A DNA stretch of 11,178 nucleotides from Treponema sp. UBA4319. GTDB lineage: Bacteria > Spirochaetota > Spirochaetia > Treponematales > Treponemataceae. Location: assembly GCA_002393865.1 (NCBI GenBank), contig DGUD01000095.1, positions 1-11,178 on the forward strand, written 5' to 3'. The translations under genes were made by a program, and so were the position numbers. The notes beneath the pieces were generated by a model that did no database searches, had not been told where the DNA came from, and was given only the letters and a program-made list of their open reading frames with translations. Positions 5,800 through 11,178 of the stretch are shown here, one piece after another; the stretch's first letter is position 1; every line of letters begins with the position of its first letter.

Positions 5800-6995
5800 A
5801 AAATATCAGGCTGAATCGCATTATCCTTGTCCTGCTCCTGACAGTGCTGTTCCCCCTTTCGCTGGAAGCAAAATCTGCTCCCCGCTGGCCCAATCTTTTT
5901 GACTACGTAAAGGAGAACGGCGGGCTCAGCTTTGAGGAAGAGGGCATCAACGAGCTGGACAGCGCCATATTTGCCATGCTCTCGTATATAAGCTTTGAGG
6001 GAACGGCTGCGGAAGGCAGCAGCGACGGCGTGAGCCTGCTGGAGCTTTCCGACCGCTTTTTCAGCTCGGAGTTCCGCTACAGCATGCGGAACGAGAACTG
6101 GGACATCTGGCAGTCATGCATACGGATGCTGGAGACTGCCGCCACGTACAGGCGCTATGCGGGAATCAAAGTGAGGGGCTACGTGAGCCTGCTGGACGAA
6201 GCGGAGCCGTCGCAGTTCTCCGCAGTCATTTTTTCCCTGAGCCCCACGCTGCATTTTATCTCGTTCCGCGGAACAGACACGACTATCACCGGCTGGCGCG
6301 AGAACTTCCTTATGACATGCGAGAGCCAGACCTCGTCGCAGAAGCTTGCGTTGGACTACCTTGCGGCATGGGCTTCCCGCCTGCCCGGCCGCATTCATAC
6401 CGGCGGGCATTCCAAGGGTGCGAACCTCGCCATCTATGCCGCCGCGCAGGCGGAGCCGGATGTCCAGAAGCGGATTGAGGGCGTGTGGAACTTTGAGGGG
6501 CCGGGATTTTCCCGCAACCCCGGCATGCTTGAGAGAATCAAGGCCATAGACGGAAAAATCAAGACCTATGTTCCGGAGACATCGCTTGTGGGCGTGGTCA
6601 TGCGGAGCTTTGACAGCTATACGGCGGTAAAAAGCGACAACTACCTCTTCTTGCAGCACGACCTCTTCTCCTGGCATGTGGACGGAAAGCGCTTTGAGAG
6701 CGTGGAGGAGCTTTCGCGCACCAGCCGCATGTTCGACTCCACCATGAACGAGACAATCGCGAACCTGAGCGACGCGCAGTTCCGTATCCTCATCAACGTG
6801 CTCTTTGACTCCATGGAGGAATCCGGGATTCATACCGTTCAGGACATCGGGGACAATATGGGGCGCTTCAGCACGACGCTTACCAAGGCCTGCGTCTTTT
6901 CCGACAAGGAGACCCGCAAGACCCTGCTGTATGTGGGCAAATGCCTCGTAAAGAATTTCAACAATGCCCGCAAGGAAGAGAAGAATCGTTCGTAG
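5796..6995 (+). CDS. Exported DUF2974 (Mbeg1-like) alpha/beta-hydrolase
   Basis: This is a lipase-like serine hydrolase of unknown substrate. After a signal peptide (MKNIRLNR, hydrophobic stretch 9-23, probable cleavage near LEA at 23-25) the 399 residues follow the DUF2974 family closely: PNLFDYVKENGGLSFEEEGINELDSAIFAMLSY-like N-terminal block (32-64, quoted in part: NELDSAIFAMLSY), FRGTDTTITGWRENF at 157-171, the nucleophile elbow GHSKGANLAIYAA at 204-216 with Ser206, EGPGF at 234-238, VPETSLVG at 259-266, and HDLFSWHV at 288-295, where His288 or His294 is the likely catalytic base. Family members I know of are usually cytoplasmic, so the signal peptide is unusual. GGAGG lies 5 bases before the ATG, which overlaps the previous stop as ATGA, so the two proteins are translationally coupled and probably act in the same compartment, the periplasm or outer surface. 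Confidence 0.88.
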   Translation: MKNIRLNRIILVLLLTVLFPLSLEAKSAPRWPNLFDYVKENGGLSFEEEGINELDSAIFAMLSYISFEGTAAEGSSDGVSLLELSDRFFSSEFRYSMRNENWDIWQSCIRMLETAATYRRYAGIKVRGYVSLLDEAEPSQFSAVIFSLSPTLHFISFRGTDTTITGWRENFLMTCESQTSSQKLALDYLAAWASRLPGRIHTGGHSKGANLAIYAAAQAEPDVQKRIEGVWNFEGPGFSRNPGMLERIKAIDGKIKTYVPETSLVGVVMRSFDSYTAVKSDNYLFLQHDLFSWHVDGKRFESVEELSRTSRMFDSTMNETIANLSDAQFRILINVLFDSMEESGIHTVQDIGDNMGRFSTTLTKACVFSDKETRKTLLYVGKCLVKNFNNARKEEKNRS

Positions 6996-7043
6996 GAGGG
7001 CGCGCTGGCCGGCGAGTGCCCTCCGTGCGGGCTGCCGTCCGCA
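6995..7043. terminator. GC-rich inverted repeats between convergent genes
   Basis: GGAGGGC (6995-7001, starting in the DUF2974 stop codon) pairs with GCCCTCC (7018-7024). A second small stem pairs TGCGG (7026-7030) with CCGCA (7039-7043). The region separates two convergent genes, and a pyrimidine-rich CTTTCTTC follows on the plus strand. There is no true T-run, so bidirectional termination is a reasonable but unproven reading. Confidence 0.45.
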
Positions 7044-7054
7044 GTCCGCTTTCT

Positions 7055-7726
7055 TCAGAGCAGCCCGTGCTCCAGAAAGCTGAAATATGATTCCTTTGTG
7101 ATGATGATGTGGTCAAGGAAAGTTATGCCCAGTATGCAGGCTGCTTCCTGGAGCGCCCGCGTGGAATCTTTGTCCTCCTGGCTCGGCTCGCAGGGACCGG
7201 AAGGATGGTTGTGGCAGCAGATGACGGCTGACGCATGCTCCGCGAGCGGCTCCGCGAAAATTTCCCGCGGATGGATGAGCGTGCGGTTCGTGGTGCCGAT
7301 GGATGCGACCCGGATGTTCAGCACTTCGTGCGCTCCGTTCATGGACGCACAGATGAAGTGCTCTTTTACCTCCAGCGCAAAGTGCTTGAGGTAGGGCACA
7401 ATGTCCGCGGGAGTGCGTATCCGTGCCCTGAAGTGCGCGTTTCTCCTGCGCCCCAGCTCCACGGCGGCGGCGACAGCCAGCGCCTTTGAGTCGCCGATGC
7501 CTTTTATTTCCTTGAGCCTGCCTACCAGTTCCTCGCTGGGGCTGCCGTTGAGCACGTTTATGATTTTCTGCGACAGCACGCCGATAGGCACATCCGGGCT
7601 GCCGCTGCCGAGCATCAGCATAACCAGCTCCGCGTCGCTGGGGAACGACAGTCCGTTTTTCAGCGTGAGCTCCCTGATGGAAGGATTCTGTTTGCGGGGC
7701 AGCAGGGGTTTCTTTGAAGTCTCCAT
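7055..7726 (-). CDS. radC: RadC family JAB/MPN-domain protein
   Basis: RadC proteins are conserved and widespread in bacteria; the early link to DNA repair is doubtful and the substrate of the metalloprotease-like fold is unknown. The 223 residues show both expected parts: a helix-hairpin-helix segment (LKEIKGIGDSKALAVAAAVELG, residues 71-92, quoted from KEIKGIGDSKALAV) and a C-terminal JAB1/MPN domain with the zinc motif HxH-x7-S-x2-D intact (H172, H174, S182, D185) plus a candidate Glu122. Length is normal for the family. The start at 7726 is the only sensible one; AAAAGG lies too close to it and a GGAG is 12 bases upstream, so translation initiation may be weak. The gene follows the barnase cluster after 76 bp with no terminator visible, so read-through from it is possible. 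Confidence 0.95.
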   Translation of the reverse strand: METSKKPLLPRKQNPSIRELTLKNGLSFPSDAELVMLMLGSGSPDVPIGVLSQKIINVLNGSPSEELVGRLKEIKGIGDSKALAVAAAVELGRRRNAHFRARIRTPADIVPYLKHFALEVKEHFICASMNGAHEVLNIRVASIGTTNRTLIHPREIFAEPLAEHASAVICCHNHPSGPCEPSQEDKDSTRALQEAACILGITFLDHIIITKESYFSFLEHGLL

Positions 7727-7802
7727 GCCTTTTAAATGCTCCGCGGATGAGCGTTTTACGCAGATTTTTTTTGAATGCGGGGAATTTTTTTGCAGGCAGC
7801 CG

Positions 7803-8243
7803 TCAGCTGCGTGCGGTGGCCTGCAGCTCGCGGTTCAGCTCGTCAACGAGCGCCTTGAGCCTGCGGCAGGTCGCCTCGTTCGCATAGATGGTGTAGACGG
7901 TGTGGCTCCGTCCGTCCTTCCAGCCGAGCACGCGGAGCTGCTCGAAGCAGCCGTTGTCCGCGCCGAAGAGTATTCCTGAGCCTGACGTCCTAGCCTCTGC
8001 GAAGGGGGCGTCCAGCGCTACCGTGATGTAGTCATCGTCCGTCAGGTAGCCTTTCTTGCGGACGGAGCGCCCCTGCCGCTGCCGCCTGCGCTCTAGCTGG
8101 AGCCGCTCGTAGCCGATCCGCCGGAATTTCCGCAGCCCGTCCGCAGTCTCAATGTCTGCGCGCCAGCGCCAGTCCCGCAGGTTCAGCACAATCGAAAAGG
8201 CTATCAGGACGTCTATGAGCCCGAGTATGATGACCGCAAACAT
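7803..8243 (-). CDS. Small single-span membrane protein of unknown function, third gene of the barnase/barstar cluster
   Basis: I do not recognise a family. The 146 residues start with one hydrophobic segment (about 2-21, FAVIILGLIDVLIAFSIVL) and lack a cleavage site, so it is probably anchored in the inner membrane. A very basic stretch follows (residues 38-65, many Arg and Lys), which by the positive-inside rule suggests a cytoplasmic C-terminal domain. Residues about 66-146 look folded (YITVALDAPF, ILFGADNGCFEQLRVLGW, then a helix LKALVDELNREL). The start at 8243 has GAGG 7 bases upstream, overlapping the barstar stop codon, and only 9 bp separate the genes, so coupling is tight. It may assist export, anchoring or immunity of the RNase, or simply be co-transcribed. 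Confidence 0.78.
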   Translation of the reverse strand: MFAVIILGLIDVLIAFSIVLNLRDWRWRADIETADGLRKFRRIGYERLQLERRRQRQGRSVRKKGYLTDDDYITVALDAPFAEARTSGSGILFGADNGCFEQLRVLGWKDGRSHTVYTIYANEATCRRLKALVDELNRELQATARS

Positions 8244-8252
8244 CGCGATTCC

Positions 8253-8528
8253 TCAGTGCCAGTCGGCATGTACGGCGGCTCCGGAAGCCTCCGCGTCGTC
8301 AAAGGTGAGCCTGAGCGCCTGCATGTAGCTGCTACCGAGCGCGGTGCGGGCGCTGTCCGTGTGCGAGAAGAAGATGTCCCATTGCTCGTGGCCGTCCGTC
8401 AGCGCATCGTAGAGCGCGTCGAGGTTCCTTCCGTACCACGGGGGGAGCGGCAGGCTGTGCTGCAGCGCGTCATGCAGGCTGTCCTTGTCCTGTATCTGCG
8501 CCAAATCTATAGCAATCTGCATGGTCAT
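8253..8528 (-). CDS. Barstar-family ribonuclease inhibitor
   Basis: Barstar binds the active site of barnase and protects the producing cell. The 91 residues carry the family signature LHDALQHSLPLPPWYGRN followed by LDALYDALTD (residues 18-45). By alignment with Bacillus barstar from memory, the barnase-contacting residues Asp35 and Asp39 correspond to Asp37 and Asp41, Tyr29 to Trp31, and Glu76 to Asp78, so the acidic face that mimics RNA is kept. No signal peptide is present, as expected for a cytoplasmic inhibitor. The ATG at 8528 overlaps the barnase stop as ATGA; a second ATG two codons on (8522) sits better behind the GGA at 8529-8531 and may be the true start. Placed directly after the RNase, it is almost certainly its cognate immunity protein. 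Confidence 0.92.
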   Translation of the reverse strand: MTMQIAIDLAQIQDKDSLHDALQHSLPLPPWYGRNLDALYDALTDGHEQWDIFFSHTDSARTALGSSYMQALRLTFDDAEASGAAVHADWH

Positions 8529-9235
8529 TCCGTCCCGTACAGAAGGGTGAATGTCTGGTAATGGTCATCCGTGTAGTAGATGAGCCCGTCGTTGGAGAAT
8601 ACGATTCTCTTTGCGCCCCGGCTTTTTTTGCCTTTTGTCCCGATGTCGCATTCCGTGTAGCTGCGCCCCTTCTTCTGGGGGAGCAGCCCCTCGCGGTTCC
8701 CGAAGCGGTCGCCTCCGATGCTTTTTCCTGGCGCAAAGTCCTCCAGCGAGCCGCCCTGCCAGCCGAGCGCGCCGGCCTCTTTTTTGCTGATGTAATTGCG
8801 GGGCAGCTTTTTGTACAGGTGTATGTAGAGCGCTACCTCGGCGGCACTGTCATACGAGCCGTCCTCCGCGACAGCAGGCTGCTTTTCTGCCGCTGGCGGC
8901 GCGGTGGGCGGGGCATTGCTTTCCGATGCGGCGGGGACTGCTGCGGACGCTTCGGGAACTTGCGCTGCCACGCCCTGCTGTTCGCCTGGCGCGGCGGCTT
9001 CCTCCGCAGCTGCTGGTAGCGCAGGGCTTGCCGGGGATTCTGAAACGCCGCCCGGCAGCTCCCCGCTATAGCCGGAGCTTGCGTCATTGTATGCCGCTCC
9101 GTCCTGCTCGAGCGCCGCCTGCGCTGCCTCCTCCAGATGGTTCCGCAGCGTCCTGCATACCAGCACGCAGCACACGAGGGCGATTGCCCCGTATGCGGCG
9201 AGCCTGAGCAGCTTTTTGCTGTCCTTCTTTTCCAT
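8525..9235 (-). CDS. Membrane-anchored barnase-type ribonuclease (microbial RNase N1/T1 family)
   Basis: The last 109 residues (about 128-236) closely follow Bacillus barnase: LYKKLPRNYISKKEAGALGW at 140-159, APGKSIGGDRFGNREGLLP at 168-186, and YYTDDHYQTFTLL at the end. The residues used in barnase catalysis are present: Lys151, Arg181, Glu195 (general base), Arg210 and His225 (general acid). It should cleave single-stranded RNA, preferably after guanosine. In front are a basic N-terminus, one membrane span (about 10-27, ending with several cysteines, no cleavage site) and an Ala/Pro/Glu-rich low-complexity linker (about 36-125), so the enzyme is probably tethered outside the inner membrane; classical barnase is secreted free. 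AAGGA lies 6 bases before the ATG. Barstar follows with a 4-bp overlap. A loose lipobox around Cys22 is conceivable but poor. Confidence 0.93.
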   Translation of the reverse strand: MEKKDSKKLLRLAAYGAIALVCCVLVCRTLRNHLEEAAQAALEQDGAAYNDASSGYSGELPGGVSESPASPALPAAAEEAAAPGEQQGVAAQVPEASAAVPAASESNAPPTAPPAAEKQPAVAEDGSYDSAAEVALYIHLYKKLPRNYISKKEAGALGWQGGSLEDFAPGKSIGGDRFGNREGLLPQKKGRSYTECDIGTKGKKSRGAKRIVFSNDGLIYYTDDHYQTFTLLYGTE

Positions 9236-9259
9236 AGTTTTTCCTTACGCCGGAGAATA

Positions 9260-9293
9260 GAGCTGCCAGGAACACTCTGCTTCCGGACAGCTC
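9260..9293 (-). promoter_or_regulatory. Hairpin in the barnase leader
   Basis: On the minus strand GAGCTG pairs with CAGCTC and GGAA with TTCC; between them are a G-U pair, a C-G pair and one mismatch, closing an eight-base loop. The G-U pair forms only in the barnase-sense RNA. The stem ends 25 bases before the start codon and has no T-tract, so it is not a standard terminator. It could shape translation or mRNA stability of the RNase gene. Confidence 0.4.
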
Positions 9294-9302
9294 CGATATG
9301 AC

Positions 9303-9377
9303 CGGGCGGCTGCAAAAAAGGTTCCGTTCCTGCCGCCGCCCGCAGTGCGGATGCTGCCCATGGGGAACCGCATCCGC
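9303..9377 (-). terminator. Paired hairpins and T6 run after gpmI
   Basis: Two perfect 8-bp stems follow the gpmI stop: GCGGATGC/GCATCCGC (9370-9377 with 9347-9354) and CGGGCGGC/GCCGCCCG (9335-9342 with 9303-9310). The loop of the first holds GGTTCC, and the loop of the second holds GGAACC followed by six T on the minus strand (9314-9319). GGTTCC paired with GGAACC plus T6 would resemble an intrinsic terminator, so this may end gpmI transcription. The alternative pairing suggests something more elaborate. Confidence 0.4.
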
Positions 9378-9398
9378 TTGCTCTTTTGAGGCGCGTTC

Positions 9399-11060
9399 CT
9401 ACTTCAGGTTGATGAGGGACTTGTCGTAGTCTTCCGGAGGCAGGTAGCCCATAAGCTCTATCAGCGTTGCCGGCCAGGAGCTGATGCCGAGGCCTTCGTT
9501 CAGCTTTGTGTTGTCGTACTCGCCCTTGTATTCGGGGTCGTAGATGATGCCGGGAACCGGGTTCAGGGAGTGGCTTGTCTTTGCCTTGGGCTCGCCGTCC
9601 TTGTCTTTCTTGACAGAGCCGTCCTTTGCGTGCTCGTACATATCGTCGCTGTTGCCGTGGTCGGCGGTGATGCACAGCACGCCGCCAGCCTCGTCGATGG
9701 CAGCCTTGAGCCGCCCCAGCTGCAGATCCATGCCTTCCATGGAGCAGACGACGGCGTTGAATACGCCCGTGTGGCCCACCATGTCCCCGTTCGGGAAGTT
9801 CAGGCGGATGTGGTCGTACTTGCCGCTCTTGATGGCGTCGATAACCTTGTCGCTTATCTCTGCGCATTTCATCCACGGACGCTGCTCAAAGGGAACGACA
9901 TCGCTGGGTACTTCCACGTAGTCCTCAAGCTTCTCGTCGAATTTGCCCTGCTTGTTGCCGTTGAAGAAGTAGGTCACGTGGCCGTATTTCTGGGTCTCGG
10001 AGATAGCGAGCAGGCGGATTCCCGTCTGCGTCAGGTATTCGCCCATCGTGCGGTCGATGCTCGGCGGGTTCACCAGATACTGCTTCGGTACGTGCGCGTC
10101 GCCGTCGTATTCCATCATGCCCGCGTATTCCACCGCTGGAACGCGCTTGCGGTTAAATTTATCGAATTCCGCGCCAGCTTCAAATGCCTTGGTGATTTCA
10201 AGCGCGCGATCTCCGCGGAAGTTGAAGTAGATGACGCTGTCACCGTCGTTGATGGTTCCCACCGCTTTGCCATCTTCCGCGATGACGAATTCGTGCATGT
10301 CCTGGTCGAGCAGTCCCGGCACTTCTTTGCGGTACGTCTCGATGGCCTGGCTTGCGCCGGGGAACTGCCTGCCTTCTCCCAGCACGTGCGCATACCAGCC
10401 GCGCTGCACCATGCTCCAGTCGGCGTTATATCTGTCCATGGTCATGTACATGCGTCCGCCGCCGGATGCGATGCGGTAGTCGCAACCCGCGAATCCCGCA
10501 AGGAACTGCTCCAGCGGGGTGATGTAGTTGAGCGCGGATGTAGGATCGACGTCACGGCCGTCGAGCAGCGCGTGCACGCGGATTTTCTTGATGCCTTCCT
10601 TGTTCGCCTCCGTAATCATCGCCTTCAGATGGTCGACGTGGGAGTGGACGTTGCCGTCTGAGACCAGCCCGATGAAGTGGAGCGTGCTGCCCTTGCTGAG
10701 CACGTTCTTTGCGAGCTTCTGCCATGTGGCGTCCTGAAACATCTTGCCTGAGGCGATGGACTCTCCCACGAGCTTTGCGCCCTGCGCGAATACGCGGCCG
10801 CAGCCCATCGCGTTGTGCCCGACTTCGCTGTTGCCCATATCATCGTCGCTGGGAAGCCCGACCGCTGTGCCGTGAGCCTTGAGCTTGGTGTGCGGGCAGT
10901 TTGCGGTAAACCAGTCGAGGTACTTCATGCGGGAAGCTTTTACGGCATCTCCTTCCTCATACTTGCCGTAGCCTACGCCGTCCATGATGACCAGTACGAC
11001 CGGTCCGCGGCGCCCTTTCCATGAGGGGTTTTTCTTCAAAGGATGCATTGTGTCTGCCAT
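9399..11060 (-). CDS. gpmI: 2,3-bisphosphoglycerate-independent phosphoglycerate mutase
   Basis: GpmI interconverts 3- and 2-phosphoglycerate in glycolysis and gluconeogenesis using two metal ions (usually manganese) and a phosphoserine intermediate. At 553 residues it is slightly longer than the usual 510-550. Motifs in order: VIMDGVG with metal ligand Asp27, MGNSEVGHNA with the phosphorylated Ser78, DGNVHSHVDHL at 135-145, LLDGRDVDPTS at 165-175, FNFRGDRA at 279-286, NGDMVGHTG with Asp426 and His430, ITADHGNSDD with Asp467 and His468, and KTSHSLNPVP with His497. All are intact, so it should be active. The ATG at 11060 has AGGAGA 7 bases upstream. It is transcribed toward the barnase cluster, 163 bp away, so partial read-through into that cluster is possible. 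Confidence 0.98.
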   Translation of the reverse strand: MADTMHPLKKNPSWKGRRGPVVLVIMDGVGYGKYEEGDAVKASRMKYLDWFTANCPHTKLKAHGTAVGLPSDDDMGNSEVGHNAMGCGRVFAQGAKLVGESIASGKMFQDATWQKLAKNVLSKGSTLHFIGLVSDGNVHSHVDHLKAMITEANKEGIKKIRVHALLDGRDVDPTSALNYITPLEQFLAGFAGCDYRIASGGGRMYMTMDRYNADWSMVQRGWYAHVLGEGRQFPGASQAIETYRKEVPGLLDQDMHEFVIAEDGKAVGTINDGDSVIYFNFRGDRALEITKAFEAGAEFDKFNRKRVPAVEYAGMMEYDGDAHVPKQYLVNPPSIDRTMGEYLTQTGIRLLAISETQKYGHVTYFFNGNKQGKFDEKLEDYVEVPSDVVPFEQRPWMKCAEISDKVIDAIKSGKYDHIRLNFPNGDMVGHTGVFNAVVCSMEGMDLQLGRLKAAIDEAGGVLCITADHGNSDDMYEHAKDGSVKKDKDGEPKAKTSHSLNPVPGIIYDPEYKGEYDNTKLNEGLGISSWPATLIELMGYLPPEDYDKSLINLK

Positions 11061-11106
11061 TGTGTATTCTCCTGTAGTGCGCGGTGCCTGCGGGCGCCGC
11101 GTCCCA

Positions 11107-11122
11107 AGTATATACTATTATA
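11107..11122 (-). promoter_or_regulatory. Promoter region of gpmI
   Basis: A perfect TATAAT on the minus strand (plus-strand positions 11117-11122) lies 57 bp before the gpmI start. No good -35 is visible. Next to it is a perfect 10-bp palindrome AGTATATACT (11107-11116), which also supplies TATACT on the plus strand for a possible divergent transcript. Confidence 0.45.
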
Positions 11123-11166
11123 TGCATTTAGTGAAGAAGTCTGGCGCGGCCATCCAAGGCTTCAGC

Positions 11167-11178
11167 ATGAAAACAAAA
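11167..11178 (+). CDS. Possible start of a gene cut by the right edge
   Basis: ATGAAAACAAAA (MKTK) runs off the window, with AAGG ending 7 bases before the ATG and a divergent AT-rich promoter region upstream. A Lys-rich start of this kind fits many bacterial genes. Only four codons are visible, so no function can be given, and it may not be a gene. Confidence 0.28.

Noticed and set aside
8833..9876. Minus-strand frame of 347 codons spanning the gpmI end and the barnase start.
   Set aside because: Highly Arg/Pro/Gln-rich and out of frame with two well-supported genes, so a codon-bias shadow.
9570..10661. Plus-strand open frame of 363 codons opposite gpmI.
   Set aside because: GpmI is unmistakable on the other strand. 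The shadow translation is rich in Val, Ala and His without a family pattern.
161..11169. A 12-bp inverted repeat between the two window ends (CATGCTGAAGCC at 161-172 and its complement at 11158-11169), suggestive of element ends.
   Set aside because: A 12-base match is expected a few times by chance in 11 kb, and no integrase, transposase or target duplication accompanies it.

Overview
The window is chromosomal-looking bacterial DNA: densely coded, mostly GC-rich, with housekeeping genes (gpmI, cls, radC) around lineage-specific exported proteins. There is no rRNA, tRNA, transposase or phage gene to fix the taxon. The 553-residue GpmI, the GC-rich coding style and the mix of DUF998, DUF2974 and DUF1796 proteins would suit a GC-rich spirochaete of the Treponema type. 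This is an inference of moderate to low confidence.

Layout. Positions 1-399 are non-coding: an AT-rich stretch, then a GC-rich, stem-rich block, then an extended -10 promoter. A DUF998 membrane protein (400-1065, +) follows and overlaps tail-to-tail with cardiolipin synthase cls (1033-2577, -). Next is a more AT-rich unit: an XRE-family regulator (2746-3081, -) divergent from a DUF1796 papain-like protein with a Rossmann-like C-terminal half (3204-4358, +). A two-gene plus-strand operon follows: an exported GH10-like protein with altered catalytic residues (4444-5799) and, through a 4-bp ATGA overlap, an exported DUF2974 alpha/beta-hydrolase (5796-6995). A GC-rich inverted repeat closes that operon and faces radC.

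The right half is all on the minus strand. In transcription order it is gpmI (11060-9399), a 163-bp gap with three strong hairpins, a membrane-anchored barnase-type ribonuclease (9235-8525), its barstar-type inhibitor (8528-8253, 4-bp overlap), a small single-span membrane protein of unknown function (8243-7803, 9-bp gap), then radC (7726-7055).

How the genes work together. The clearest system is the barnase/barstar module. The RNase keeps every catalytic residue I could place. It carries an N-terminal membrane anchor and a long Ala/Pro/Glu-rich linker, so the nuclease domain is probably displayed outside the inner membrane, while barstar protects the cytoplasm. The third gene is tightly coupled and may belong to the module. 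The second system of interest is the translationally coupled exported pair, pseudo-GH10 plus DUF2974 hydrolase. It is driven by a promoter so close to its start codon that the mRNA is predicted to be leaderless. Two unlinked plus-strand genes (400 and 3204) share a promoter-like element with identical spacing.
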